64,000 bases of DNA from Fodinibius salipaludis (GCF_002287075.1 NZ_NSKE01000001.1:310001-374000); one strand, 5' to 3'; counted from the first letter of the stretch, positions 7,591-16,826 are shown. Program-made: numbers and translations. The notes: generated by a model from the sequence alone, not told the origin.

Positions 7591-8649
7591 TTAATCTTCA
7601 TCAATTAAAAAATTACAGCCTCGCAGGTCTCGAGGATTCCAACGTCCCAGTACTTTAAAACGCCCGTCTTTATCCATAACACCTTTATCACCCGTCAAAA
7701 GAAAAGAGCAACTATGCACATTTGCGAGATCAATGACGCCAATTAATCCTTCCTCATATGGCGGCAGAATTTCATTCGGGTTCTCAGGGTTACGGATGGT
7801 AACCTGCATCCACGGGACCGTAGAAAACCATTTTCCCGTAGCATAGGCCTGACTCAATAACTCGGCCATACCATACTCAGAATGAATGCGACTACCGTCC
7901 AATCTAAACCCCTTTGCCAGTCGGCGATGTAACTCACTGCGAGAAATTTCTCTTCGATGAGTTTTCATTCCCCCCGTCTCAATTACAATGCTGTTGGATG
8001 GCAAATTAATATCATCCATCTCTAACAAATCCAACAATCCAAAGGCAGCCCCGAATAATATTAACTGTTTCCCCTGCCGCTGCACTTCTTTAATCGCACC
8101 GGGATTCACCGGCTCACCCAGTGGCAAGAAGCGACTCAACCCACTGTTATCCTGATCAATAAGCTTCTGGATCATATAGATCAGCGACGAATGCGGATTG
8201 TCCGCATACCCGGGTGTATAGCCCCAGATAACGGCATTATCAAGATTGTAAAAATGCCGAAACCCTTTTAACAGCGATTTATCGTAAAGTTCAGGATTAT
8301 GCACCCGATGGATACTCCGCTGCATATCTGAGGTACCGCTGCTTTTAAAAATAAGTTCAGCCTCTGCATCAGTCCTGGTCGTCACATCCGCGTCCTTGAA
8401 TGCCTTTATAGGTAACAGTGGAATACTTTCCCTGTCATCCTGAACTCGTTTCAGGATCTCCGAATCATTATTTTGAGTCGCATGAGATTCCGAAACAAGT
8501 TCGGAATGACGCGAAGTTTTTATTTCATCCAGTGCCTCACAATATCTCCGATACACAGGATTCTGCTCGAACTGGTATTCAAAAACCTGTTTGGCTTTCT
8601 CTTTAAATGAAAGCGTATCCGAAAAAATAATATTTGCCCAATCTTTCAT
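7591..8649 (-). CDS. LuxE-like acyl-protein synthetase / acyl-activating enzyme
   Basis: This is a 352-residue member of the LuxE family (adenylate-forming enzymes that activate fatty acids with ATP and pass the acyl group to a protein or partner reductase). Marks are LIFKSSGTSD at about 99-108 (phosphate-binding loop), the central GYAD...SSLIYMIQ region and HSEYGMAELLSQAY near 260-275, the usual A5-like motif. The start at 8649 gives MKDWANIIFSD, which fits relatives; an ATG at 8685 would add twelve residues of different character. Residues 47-73 are encoded by a palindromic repeat inserted in frame (see 8433-8511), between the helix ending VYRRYCEALDEI and the strand IPLLPIKAF. The reductase gene follows after 100 bases. 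Confidence 0.82.
   Translation of the reverse strand: MKDWANIIFSDTLSFKEKAKQVFEYQFEQNPVYRRYCEALDEIKTSRHSELVSESHATQNNDSEILKRVQDDRESIPLLPIKAFKDADVTTRTDAEAELIFKSSGTSDMQRSIHRVHNPELYDKSLLKGFRHFYNLDNAVIWGYTPGYADNPHSSLIYMIQKLIDQDNSGLSRFLPLGEPVNPGAIKEVQRQGKQLILFGAAFGLLDLLEMDDINLPSNSIVIETGGMKTHRREISRSELHRRLAKGFRLDGSRIHSEYGMAELLSQAYATGKWFSTVPWMQVTIRNPENPNEILPPYEEGLIGVIDLANVHSCSFLLTGDKGVMDKDGRFKVLGRWNPRDLRGCNFLIDED
8433..8511. repeat. Palindromic repeat element inserted in frame inside the luxE-like gene
   Basis: The arms at 8433-8460 and 8484-8511 are inverted copies of each other over 28 bases, with about six differences, all C/T when the arms are aligned. Read on the gene strand it gives HSELVSES...EILKRVQDD, and on the other strand the near-identical CHPELVSGS...IPKQVRND. 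I recognise this peptide pair from repeat elements that are usually intergenic in many bacterial genomes. Here the reading frame stays open through it. Confidence 0.85.
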
Positions 8650-8671
8650 AACTAATTCTATTATAACACTG

Positions 8672-8714
8672 ATGACACAGGTCATTACGAGTAATCACAG
8701 ATATTTATCTGTGA
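8672..8714. promoter_or_regulatory. Two small palindromes between purB and the luxE-like gene
   Basis: TCACAGATA and TATCTGTGA form a perfect 9-base inverted repeat with a 2-base centre at 8695-8714. A shorter one, ATGAC-ACAG-GTCAT, lies at 8672-8685. Neither is followed by a T-run, so an operator for the luxE-luxC pair or a weak purB end are both possible. Confidence 0.35.
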
Positions 8715-8744
8715 AGTTATGTCGTATCTGCTAAAGTCAGCCTT

Positions 8745-10040
8745 CTATTCTAATCCTACGCGCTCAAAGATACGCTCGACATTTCGAGTGTGGTGATCCA
8801 GGTCAAAAGCTTCCTCGATCTCCTCATCAGTGAGATTTTTCTGCACCGTATCATCGGCTTCTACCAAATCACGGAACATCGTCTTTTCTTCCCACGCCTG
8901 CATTGCCAGCGGTTGAACCGTATCGTATGCTTTTTCACGCGACATACCGGTATCGATCAGCTTATGCAGTACGCGCTGAGAAAACGTCAACCCAAACGTC
9001 TTATAAATATTATCGTGCATATTGTCTTCGAAAATGGTCAGCTTTTCGACCACACCGGAGAAACGATTGAGCATGTAATCCATTAAAATAGTAGCATCGG
9101 GCAGGATAATGCGTTCGACTGATGAATGCGAAATATCGCGCTCATGCCAGAGCGGAATATTTTCATAGGCCGACATCATATAACCGCGGAGCACACGAGA
9201 GCAGCCCGAAATATTCTCTGAGCTCACCGGATTTCGTTTGTGCGGCATCGAGGAAGACCCCTTTTGTCCCTTCCGGAAAAACTCTTCCGCTTCTCGGACT
9301 TCGCTGCGCTGGAGATGTCGTATTTCTACGGCCATTTTTTCCATCGTTGATCCGATCAATGCCAACGTTGAAATATAGTCGGCATGGCGATCACGCTGAA
9401 GCGTTTGGGTAGATATCGGTGCGGGTGAGAGTCCCAATTCTTCACAAACAGAAGCTTCTACTTCCGGCGGAATATTCGCAAACGTTCCCACCGATCCGCT
9501 CATTTTTCCAAACTCCACATTCTCAGCAGCTTTCTCAAAACGTTCCAGATTTCGTTTCATCTCCGCATACCAGAGCGCACATTTAAGTCCGAAGGTCGTT
9601 GGCTCTGCATGTACCCCGTGCGTACGTCCCATCATCACGGTGTACTTGTGCTTTTTTGCCTTTTCCGCCAACACATCAATAATATGCTGTATGTCTTTCC
9701 GCAGGATCTCATTAGCCTGCTTCAAGCGATAACCGTTGGCCGTATCCACTACGTCAGTCGAAGTAAGTCCGTAGTGCACCCACTTCTTCTCTTCACCGAG
9801 CGACTCTGAAACCGACCGGGTAAAAGCCACAACATCGTGACGGGTCTGTTTTTCGATCTCTTTAATCCGGTCGACATCAAACGACGCATTTTCGTAGAGC
9901 TTCTCGACATCTTCTTTTGGGATTTTACCAAGTTTGCTCCACGCGTTACAGGCGGCCAGCTCGACCTCCAACCAGGCTTGAAATTGGTTCTCCAGCGACC
10001 ATATCTCGGCCATCTCCTTACGGGAATATCGCTCAATCAT
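8745..10040 (-). CDS. purB: Adenylosuccinate lyase
   Basis: The 431-residue enzyme belongs to the fumarase/aspartase superfamily. It performs two steps of purine synthesis: cleavage of SAICAR to AICAR and of adenylosuccinate to AMP, releasing fumarate. All three superfamily regions are visible: TSTD at 93-96, [14 protein letters not shown] at 138-151 with the catalytic histidine, and the signature [10 protein letters not shown] at 262-271 carrying the flexible-loop serine. Length and order are normal for the bacterial tetrameric enzyme. The start at 10040 gives [10 protein letters not shown], a typical beginning. The luxE-like gene lies about 95 bases downstream on the same strand, but the palindromes between them make co-transcription uncertain. 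Confidence 0.97.
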   Translation of the reverse strand: MIERYSRKEMAEIWSLENQFQAWLEVELAACNAWSKLGKIPKEDVEKLYENASFDVDRIKEIEKQTRHDVVAFTRSVSESLGEEKKWVHYGLTSTDVVDTANGYRLKQANEILRKDIQHIIDVLAEKAKKHKYTVMMGRTHGVHAEPTTFGLKCALWYAEMKRNLERFEKAAENVEFGKMSGSVGTFANIPPEVEASVCEELGLSPAPISTQTLQRDRHADYISTLALIGSTMEKMAVEIRHLQRSEVREAEEFFRKGQKGSSSMPHKRNPVSSENISGCSRVLRGYMMSAYENIPLWHERDISHSSVERIILPDATILMDYMLNRFSGVVEKLTIFEDNMHDNIYKTFGLTFSQRVLHKLIDTGMSREKAYDTVQPLAMQAWEEKTMFRDLVEADDTVQKNLTDEEIEEAFDLDHHTRNVERIFERVGLE

Positions 10041-10135
10041 TGCTTATAAATTTGGGCTGTAATTAAAATGTAGGTTCGCCCAAAGATATTGGATTTATTG
10101 ATAAAGGAGAAAGGCAAAACATGAAATATAAGACA

Positions 10136-10155
10136 GCAGATATAAAGTGATCTGC
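10136..10155 (-). terminator. Possible weak hairpin after the M48 protease gene
   Basis: GCAGAT and ATCTGC pair across an eight-base loop right after the stop of the M48 gene. It has no good U-run, so only a weak terminator or mRNA end-stabilising hairpin is suggested. Confidence 0.3.
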
Positions 10156-10161
10156 CATTTA

Positions 10162-11646
10162 TTACTGACGGGGTATCTTAATCCAATTGCCCTGTTCAAT
10201 TGTAGCATCCACATCAATCTGATTGAGGATCGCCACATCTTCAGCCGTAATATCCATGGGTAAATTATCGGTAAATCTCGATAAGGACTGTGATCGATCC
10301 ACCTTTTGTGCTTGCAAGCGAACAGGCTCTCGATTTAGCTTATCCTGATCATTTAATTCCGAAAATGAGTAGCTGGTTTGCTCAAAGTTTGTGCGATAGC
10401 TGTCAAATTTTTCAGCTAAACTATAATTTGTAAAGCGATAAATATTGCCGTCATAATCAACCGCATAAACCAAAAACCGATATTCTGTCCCATCTTCGGT
10501 AGTTGCTATAGCCAATGCCTGGTAACTATTCAATCCATTTTGCTGAGTTGTATTCTGGGATTGTACTGAAAACCCCTCTTGGCTAACATAATTCATTACC
10601 GATGATTCTGGCGAATCAGTCTCACTGTCAATTTCCATTAGAGAAATAGCATCCTGATCTTCATTCACTGCTGCAACTAAGGTTGGCTGATTCACGATCT
10701 CCCAGTTATCAGGATAATCAAACTGAAACTTCAAATCCGGATGGTAAAAGTTACCATCTTCGCTAAATCCTTCGCGCGGATTTTCTCCGTAAATAATGCC
10801 GTCGATTGTACTCATATATTCATCCGTATTCTCAATATTCTGCTCATATCCTTTTTCGCGCCACTGATCGGCCAATTCAGGAATCCGGGTAGCACGCTCA
10901 GATGGGTCAGGGTGCGACGACTGCCAGCTGGGGATACTCTGCCCCGATTGTTCAGATATACGTTCAAGCGCCGAAAAGAATCCTGCTCCATCTTCGGCTT
11001 CATAGCTTTTCATAGCTGCATATTCGACTCCCAGCTGATCCGATTCCCGCTCATCATCTCGTCCGTAACTCAAAAACAAAAACTGTGCAGCCTGACTGCC
11101 TAACTGTAATACGCTTTGTCCCGGTATCCCTAACAGCTCCTCACCGGCAACCGCGCCCCCAATAAGTGCGATCTGTCCTAACTGCTGTTCAAAAGCACGT
11201 TGAGAAGCATGTCGTGCTGCCACGTGCGCAATTTCGTGTCCCAGTACCATCGCAAGCTGAGCTTCGTTTTTAAGGTGTGCCAGCAAACCTCGTGTTACGT
11301 AAATATACCCGCCAGGCAATGCAAAAGCGTTCACCACCGGACTATTAAGCACTCTGAAATGAAATTCTGTCTCCCGATATTTGGGGTCGGTATCTTCGCG
11401 CCGCATATGGCTTACTTCCAACACTTCTTGCCCAATACGGTCTACGTATTGTTGAACTTCTTCATCATCATAAACTCCATATTGTTGCTGTATTTGCTGG
11501 TCAGCCTCCTTTCCAATTTTTACCTCCTGCTGCCAGCTATATCCGTATGCTCTTTTAGAACCGGTAATCGGACTTTTCTGAACAGTACAAGCACTTACAA
11601 AAAATGCCAATAATATGGCTGTGACAAATACTCTTAGTGAAGACAT
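10162..11646 (-). CDS. M48-family zinc metalloprotease, lipoprotein
   Basis: The 494-residue protein starts with a lipoprotein signal (AFFVSA-C, Cys20), so it is anchored in the envelope. The protease core has HEIAHVAARH at 137-146 (zinc ligands H137 and H141, catalytic E138), preceded by NAFALPGGYIYVTRGLL, and a third ligand in the DERESDQLGVEY region near residue 203. This is the BepA/LoiP type of M48 peptidase, which in other Gram-negatives helps assemble or clear outer-membrane proteins. After the core comes an extra domain (about 290-440) and a C-terminal segment ending in WIKIPRQ, a LysM-like or substrate-gating tail seen in relatives. It is flanked by purB and the DUF2779 gene, with no tight coupling. 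Confidence 0.9.
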   Translation of the reverse strand: MSSLRVFVTAILLAFFVSACTVQKSPITGSKRAYGYSWQQEVKIGKEADQQIQQQYGVYDDEEVQQYVDRIGQEVLEVSHMRREDTDPKYRETEFHFRVLNSPVVNAFALPGGYIYVTRGLLAHLKNEAQLAMVLGHEIAHVAARHASQRAFEQQLGQIALIGGAVAGEELLGIPGQSVLQLGSQAAQFLFLSYGRDDERESDQLGVEYAAMKSYEAEDGAGFFSALERISEQSGQSIPSWQSSHPDPSERATRIPELADQWREKGYEQNIENTDEYMSTIDGIIYGENPREGFSEDGNFYHPDLKFQFDYPDNWEIVNQPTLVAAVNEDQDAISLMEIDSETDSPESSVMNYVSQEGFSVQSQNTTQQNGLNSYQALAIATTEDGTEYRFLVYAVDYDGNIYRFTNYSLAEKFDSYRTNFEQTSYSFSELNDQDKLNREPVRLQAQKVDRSQSLSRFTDNLPMDITAEDVAILNQIDVDATIEQGNWIKIPRQ

Positions 11647-11727
11647 AATTCCTTTGTTTTATTGGTTCATTGATCAGTATTTATAAATGTACGCAACTCC
11701 CAAAATGTTCCTGCTAAAAACTTCAGA

Positions 11728-13623
11728 CTACCCCATCTTTTCCTGCCAGTGCTGAAATATCATCATCATAGCCAAGGTATCCAACTCACAGTATTTCAGC
11801 AATGCATTTTGATAGGCTTGCTTTTTTTTAGGATCTAACTTTTGAGCAATCATTTTGCCATATACCACCATGGCCTCAGTACCGCGTCGAATTGGTGAAT
11901 CACCACTTTCCGTTAGTACGGCATAAGGATTTTTTGCCCCACCCTTTCCATCCGGCTGCCACCAAATAATATCTCTGAAATTACTACTGGAATAAGGCCT
12001 CGAGTAAATTTCTTTAAGATAAGAACTGTGACTCATTACCGACCGAAGCACATCTTTTATACTCAGTGAACTCTCCATCTCCCGGTTATAATAAAAATTC
12101 TTTACTAAGCGACTTATATCAGCGATATAAGGCGGCTGCGAATGAGAGGAGTCGTGGCGATTAATGAGCTGTTCAATCCAGCTAACAAGCTGAATAGCAT
12201 CTGAAATTTCATCATGTTCCTTTAATAATTCTGAACGAATCGTTTTTAACGCATGTCGTTCAAAGTTGGAATACTGAACAATAGTACCTTCTTCGATATC
12301 CGAAATATCCTTTAGCCTTCGAACCAGTTCATAGTTAGAATATCCACTATTCAAATCGTCAATCCACTCCCGATGTTTCCAAGTTCCATCTTGATACAGC
12401 GTGTGACATGAAAACTGGAAAACGACTAAATGATAAGGGGTACGATTTTTTCGGATCGGTACCGCAAAATTTCCTGCTTCAAAATCAAGGAAATGCAATG
12501 GAAATTCCCATCGATCGAGCTCTTCAAATAATACAGGTCGAATAATCTCCTCGGGCACATCCTCATTCTTCCTTTTGTGAACTTGCAATGCTTGACGCAT
12601 CTCCTGAGAAATCCGTCCCTCCGATTTGATAACACTTGCAGAACTAAATATGGAATCGAGGGGAATATCTCCCTGATCATAATTTCCGTTGGCAAGCCGC
12701 CGATTGGTTCCCGGACCAATTAAATCAAAAATGTGATTCTTTGATGGGCTTCCCTCCGACATCACCGGCGACCAACACTCGTTAAATCCACTTTTTTCTC
12801 CCTCACCAACCCTGTTTTCTTCGATACGGAATTCACAATTCTTGCACTTCAGACCAACCTCGGGCTCAGGTTTATCATCCCCAGAATACACGGCTGAAAA
12901 GTATTTTAACGTCTCTTTTAAGGTGGGTTTCGGAAGATAATTTTCAGCAAAAACCGGTTGGCTCACTAATTTTTCAACCACCTCTGTTACATCCAGTTTA
13001 GCCAACAATTCCTGATTGGAAAAATCGACATCCACTACCTTTTGGCTGTTATCTAAAGGATGTAATAACAAAGGAAGATTATCGGTATACGCACTGCTCG
13101 ATTTCTCCGGCATTACCAGCATCGCCTGAATATCCAAACCGGGAAAATTGTTCTGAATCAAATACACCTGGTAAGCAAAATCCAGAATATACTTTTCCCA
13201 TTTACTGTTGATAAAACCGTTAGCGTCTGTAATTCTATGCTTACGAGAATCAAAGGCCTTAGTGCGGATATAGAAAGCCGTCAGCTTATTACCGGTTTTA
13301 TGCACAATGGGTAACCGGGCCATCATACTCTTATGCTCAAAAACGGCATCAAAAAGTACAACATTAGCGCTTTGCAATAACTGATGCGTTTTATCAGCTG
13401 CTTTTGGCACCTGTTTCTCATCTACCAATATTCCATCAGGATAAACCGAGCGGACTAATGCCGTTAGTAATCTTTTATTATAGATAGCATGTTCAATAAA
13501 GGGTCGTGACTGCTTATTTTGGGGATACCCCTGCCGGTAGTAATAAAGCTTAACCGGACATTCCAAACCGGCACCAAAGAGGTGTCTGGTCAAATATTTA
13601 TCGCGATCGTTAAACCTTGCCAT
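11728..13623 (-). CDS. DUF2779-domain protein, nuclease-like
   Basis: The 631-residue protein has two halves. The N-terminal half (1-290) looks like a worn Cas4/PD-(D/E)XK-type domain with four widely spaced cysteines, C22, then C260-x2-C263, then C283, a layout that in Cas4 and AddB holds an iron-sulfur cluster; the usual D...ExK catalytic set is not clear (the expected area reads ARLPIVHK...YIRTKAF). The C-terminal half matches DUF2779, with LDFEA at 379-383 and a later NFERHALK, which resemble the acidic motifs of DEDD 3'-5' exonucleases. Its role is unknown; a nucleic-acid enzyme is the natural guess. Its start overlaps the end of murB by 14 bases, so the two are probably co-transcribed and translationally coupled. 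Confidence 0.75.
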   Translation of the reverse strand: MARFNDRDKYLTRHLFGAGLECPVKLYYYRQGYPQNKQSRPFIEHAIYNKRLLTALVRSVYPDGILVDEKQVPKAADKTHQLLQSANVVLFDAVFEHKSMMARLPIVHKTGNKLTAFYIRTKAFDSRKHRITDANGFINSKWEKYILDFAYQVYLIQNNFPGLDIQAMLVMPEKSSSAYTDNLPLLLHPLDNSQKVVDVDFSNQELLAKLDVTEVVEKLVSQPVFAENYLPKPTLKETLKYFSAVYSGDDKPEPEVGLKCKNCEFRIEENRVGEGEKSGFNECWSPVMSEGSPSKNHIFDLIGPGTNRRLANGNYDQGDIPLDSIFSSASVIKSEGRISQEMRQALQVHKRKNEDVPEEIIRPVLFEELDRWEFPLHFLDFEAGNFAVPIRKNRTPYHLVVFQFSCHTLYQDGTWKHREWIDDLNSGYSNYELVRRLKDISDIEEGTIVQYSNFERHALKTIRSELLKEHDEISDAIQLVSWIEQLINRHDSSHSQPPYIADISRLVKNFYYNREMESSLSIKDVLRSVMSHSSYLKEIYSRPYSSSNFRDIIWWQPDGKGGAKNPYAVLTESGDSPIRRGTEAMVVYGKMIAQKLDPKKKQAYQNALLKYCELDTLAMMMIFQHWQEKMG

Positions 13624-14662
13624 CCGAACTCACAATATTAACTTCCGGGACGAGCGCAATACCAAACTGTTCTTCAACTGATTCTTTGATCTGATCAGCT
13701 AAATTTAAAATCTCACCACCTGTGGCTCCCCCATGGTTAACAATCACCAACGCCTGCTGTTTATAAGTCCCGGTATTCCCAACTACTTTTCCTTTCCACC
13801 CCGCCTCTTCAATCAGCCAACCTGCCGGCACTTTCATTTTTTGATCCCCCATCTCATAACCCGGAGCCTCGGGGTACTCCATTTTGATACGTTCAAACAC
13901 ATCATTTTCCACAATGGAATTTTTAAAGAAACTCCCCGCATTGCCGAGCAAATCGGGGTTGGGCAGCTTGCTATTTCTGATATCAATTACAATATCACTG
14001 ATATCACGAATAGTTAGTTCATCGATATTTCGCTTTTCAATTTCTGACTGGATAGCTCCATATGATGTATTCAATTCCGGATTTTTAGAGAGTTTCAAAA
14101 CCACATTCGTGACAATCACAACACCTTTTAGCTCCCCTTTAAAGATGCTGTCACGATAACCAAAATTGCAATCCCCTTTTTCATATCGACGTGTTTCCCT
14201 TCCCTCAATATCCACAGCTTCGAGCCATTCAAAAACTTCTTCCAGCTCAACGCCGTAAGCCCCTATATTTTGTATGGGCGCCGCACCTACCGTCCCCGGA
14301 ATAAGCGACAGGTTTTCAATTCCGCCCCATCCCTTCTCAACACAGTATCTGACGGCCTGATGCCAATTTTCACCCGCACCAATTTTCAACCACACATACT
14401 CATCGTTTTCCTTAACCACTTCCCGTCCTTTTATCTCGATATGCAGTATTAAACCGTCAAAATCATCCGCAAAAAGAACATTACTGCCACCGCCCAACAC
14501 CATAATTTTGAGCCCCTCAGTCTTAGGATGTCGTAATACTTCTTTTAACTGAGATTCCGATTCTATTGTGGCAAAATAACGTGCCCTTGCGGAAATATTC
14601 AGCGTATTATAGGGCTTTAAATCAACATCGGTTTCAACTAATGATTTAAAATCGGTGCTCAT
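13610..14662 (-). CDS. murB: UDP-N-acetylenolpyruvoylglucosamine reductase
   Basis: The 350-residue flavoenzyme reduces UDP-GlcNAc-enolpyruvate to UDP-MurNAc with NADPH, the second committed step of peptidoglycan precursor synthesis, in the cytoplasm. FAD-binding motifs are clear: GGGSNVLF at 57-64 and LIPGTVGAAPIQNIGAYG at 120-137. The third domain has NAGSFFKNS, which carries the catalytic serine, and VPEVNIV near the C-terminus, which carries the catalytic glutamate. The order and size match the type I (E. coli-like) MurB. The start at 14662 is close to the gldE-like gene upstream (30 bases), and the end overlaps the DUF2779 gene by 14 bases, so gldE-murB-DUF2779 looks like one transcript. 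Confidence 0.96.
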   Translation of the reverse strand: MSTDFKSLVETDVDLKPYNTLNISARARYFATIESESQLKEVLRHPKTEGLKIMVLGGGSNVLFADDFDGLILHIEIKGREVVKENDEYVWLKIGAGENWHQAVRYCVEKGWGGIENLSLIPGTVGAAPIQNIGAYGVELEEVFEWLEAVDIEGRETRRYEKGDCNFGYRDSIFKGELKGVVIVTNVVLKLSKNPELNTSYGAIQSEIEKRNIDELTIRDISDIVIDIRNSKLPNPDLLGNAGSFFKNSIVENDVFERIKMEYPEAPGYEMGDQKMKVPAGWLIEEAGWKGKVVGNTGTYKQQALVIVNHGGATGGEILNLADQIKESVEEQFGIALVPEVNIVSSDGKV

Positions 14663-14692
14663 CTATATAAATATGCTGTTTTTACAGATTTT

Positions 14693-16063
14693 TTATGATT
14701 TGGGGCGTTCCTGAACTTTGACACGAAGTTTTTTTACACGGTTATTTTTAACTGAGTGAATTGTAAGCTCTAACCCTTCATAGTAGACACGTTCCCCTAC
14801 ATTGGGTATACGCTCTGTGAGATGATAAACGAGTCCACCAAGTGTTTCATATTCATCATCTTCAGCGGTAAGCTCTGTATGGAGGATATCCTCCATATCA
14901 TCAAGGTCAATCTTGGCATCAAAAATATATACGCCGCTTTTAAATTTTGTATAGAGACTTTCTTCTACCTCATCATACTCATCAGATATTTCCCCGACAA
15001 TTTCTTCAAGAATATCATCCAGCGTAATGAGTCCCTCGGTACCGCCGTATTCATCAACTACAAGAGCGATATGTGTTTTTTCTTGCTGAAAATCACGAAG
15101 TAGATCATCTACTTTTTTAGTAGAAGGCACAAAAAGAGCTTTACGGGCAATAGTTCGCCAATTTATTGTTGTCCGTTCGATATCAGAGTTGATATAAGGC
15201 AGTACATCTTTAGAATGTATTACGCCCAAAATATTATCAAGATCGCCATCATATATCGGCATACGCGATAGCCCCTTTTCTCGAATCAGCTGTAAAACTT
15301 CATTGAGAGAATCATCAGTAGAAATGGCAACGATATTAACACGTGATGTCATTATCTCACGAACTGTGGTAGTGCCAAATTCAATCACATTCTCAATAAT
15401 CTCTCGCTCATCACTTCTGATGGATCCCTCCTGTTCACTCACCTCGGCCATCGTCATAATATCTTCGGAGGTCATCTTGCTGTCGGGTTTGGGGAGCCGT
15501 TCTTCCAAACTAAGTGTGCTATTGGCAATAAGACTTGAAAGTGGGGTAAGCAGCTTAAATAATACGTAGATGAAAGAGCTTATCTGTCGCGCACTTTTCA
15601 GCGGATTATTAATGGCAATAACTTTGGGCGTAATTTCGCTGAGAATTAAAATCATAAAGGTCAAGACCACCACTTCCAGCGTGTAAATAAAAACCTCTGA
15701 AAGTCCAAAAGAGGCCACAATATTACCGGCTACCACGGCAGCCAGTACGGATGCCACGATATTCGCAAAGGTATTGCAAATTAGAATGGTAGCCAGCAAT
15801 CGCCTTGGATATGCTAACATCTTTGCAATCATTCGATCTTTGGAACCCTTTGTATCCTGATCTATGAGCAGATCTTGTTGATTAATAACAGAAAAAAAGG
15901 CTACCTCAGCGCCTGAAAAAAGAGCAGAAAAAACAAGTCCCAAAACAATGATTATAAGCTGTATCGTCAACGCTACAGGATCTATTGTAGAATCGATAAG
16001 AACAGATTCCCCTTGCCGGGAAATAAAATCGAAAATAAACAGTAAACTACTCGGGTCTTTCAA
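14693..16063 (-). CDS. GldE-like membrane protein with CNNM, paired CBS and CorC/HlyC domains
   Basis: The 456-residue protein has an N-terminal CNNM transmembrane domain (about 28-190; FSALFSGAEVAFFS is the typical entry, LSEITPKVIAINNP the typical exit), then two CBS repeats (about 215-335; ESLMT-like motifs REIMTSRVNIVAIS and ILGVIHSKDVLP), then a CorC/HlyC-associated FAD-like domain to the end. Such proteins are inner-membrane, and relatives have been linked to magnesium or other cation transport. In gliding Bacteroidota the GldE member of this family sits beside ssb, and here ssb is the next gene upstream on the same strand, which supports calling this one GldE-like. Whether it works with T9SS in this organism is inference. 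Other HlyC/CorC paralogues look alike. Confidence 0.85.
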   Translation of the reverse strand: MKDPSSLLFIFDFISRQGESVLIDSTIDPVALTIQLIIIVLGLVFSALFSGAEVAFFSVINQQDLLIDQDTKGSKDRMIAKMLAYPRRLLATILICNTFANIVASVLAAVVAGNIVASFGLSEVFIYTLEVVVLTFMILILSEITPKVIAINNPLKSARQISSFIYVLFKLLTPLSSLIANSTLSLEERLPKPDSKMTSEDIMTMAEVSEQEGSIRSDEREIIENVIEFGTTTVREIMTSRVNIVAISTDDSLNEVLQLIREKGLSRMPIYDGDLDNILGVIHSKDVLPYINSDIERTTINWRTIARKALFVPSTKKVDDLLRDFQQEKTHIALVVDEYGGTEGLITLDDILEEIVGEISDEYDEVEESLYTKFKSGVYIFDAKIDLDDMEDILHTELTAEDDEYETLGGLVYHLTERIPNVGERVYYEGLELTIHSVKNNRVKKLRVKVQERPKS

Positions 16064-16128
16064 CTACCTATTTTTAATTTTGGGTTGTCTTAAAGCTATT
16101 GACTGTACTCATGCGGTGCAAGAAAAGT

Positions 16129-16159
16129 AAAAGCGGCAAGGGATTACCTCACCGCTTTT
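16129..16159 (-). terminator. Rho-independent terminator after ssb
   Basis: The stem AAAAGCGG...CCGCTTTT, extended by an inner AGG/CCT pairing, has a GATTA loop. On the minus strand it is followed by a T-rich run (TTTTACTTTTC). It separates ssb from the gldE-like gene, so the two may not share one transcript. Confidence 0.7.
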
Positions 16160-16189
16160 AAATGTATGCTAAAAATGGAACGGATACCA

Positions 16190-16630
16190 TTAAAATGGCA
16201 AGTCGTCGTCAATATCGTCAAAATCTTCATTTAAGTCGACATTGCTCGATACCGGCTGAGAGTTATCCGGCTTCGGAGGTACATCACCACTACTTTCACC
16301 TTTGCTGTCAAGCATCGTCATAGTCAATGCTTTTATCTCAGTAGAGTACCGTGTTTGGCCTTCTTTATCTTCCCACTTACGGGTTTGGATAGGACCTTCA
16401 ATATAAACTTGTGATCCCTTCTTTAGATATTCCTGGCAAATTTCGGCCAAACGCCCCCATGCCACCACGCGGTGCCATTCGGTGTTCTCTTTCCATTCGC
16501 CCTGCTTATCCTTATAACGTTCGGATGTCGCAACTGATAAGTTTGCAACAGCTGTATTAGACTGCGTATAACGTACGTCGGGATCTTGACCCAACCGGCC
16601 AATAATCATTGCTTTATTGAGTGAACTCAT
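16190..16630 (-). CDS. ssb: Single-stranded DNA-binding protein
   Basis: The 146-residue protein has an N-terminal OB fold (about 1-110) with the typical opening [21 protein letters not shown] and the [12 protein letters not shown] stretch around residues 52-63, a short Pro/Ser-rich linker, and the acidic tail [11 protein letters not shown] that recruits DNA repair and replication partners. It binds single-stranded DNA as a tetramer during replication, recombination and repair. A GAGG stretch lies about seven bases before the ATG. It is divergent from the DUF2207 gene. Length and tail are fully normal. Confidence 0.97.
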   Translation of the reverse strand: MSSLNKAMIIGRLGQDPDVRYTQSNTAVANLSVATSERYKDKQGEWKENTEWHRVVAWGRLAEICQEYLKKGSQVYIEGPIQTRKWEDKEGQTRYSTEIKALTMTMLDSKGESSGDVPPKPDNSQPVSSNVDLNEDFDDIDDDLPF

Positions 16631-16720
16631 AATATTTCCTCATTTATTTTTTATCGTTTCGTTCTAAAGGTAAGATATATTTCGGAGGAAATCCTTACAG
16701 AAAAAATCTTGGCATTATCC

Positions 16721-16742
16721 TTACCTATTGTTAAATAGGTAA
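16721..16742. promoter_or_regulatory. Palindrome between divergent ssb and DUF2207 genes
   Basis: TTACCTATT and AATAGGTAA are perfect 9-base arms around GTTA. The site lies in the 196-base divergent gap about 90 bases from each start. It lacks a following T-run on either strand, so an operator is more likely than a terminator. No regulator can be named. Confidence 0.4.
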
Positions 16743-16826
16743 AAAATTTAACTAATTTTAAACTCCTGTTGAATAGTCAAAATGATACACAAATAAACTT
16801 GAATATCATTATAACGTAACTTTCTC

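Noticed and set aside
8418-8606. Plus-strand open frame inside the luxE-like gene
   Set aside because: It exists because the palindromic repeat is open on both strands. Outside the repeat it has no protein character.
6411-8649. A bioluminescence (lux) operon
   Set aside because: Only the LuxC- and LuxE-like parts exist; luciferase subunits and LuxD are absent nearby.
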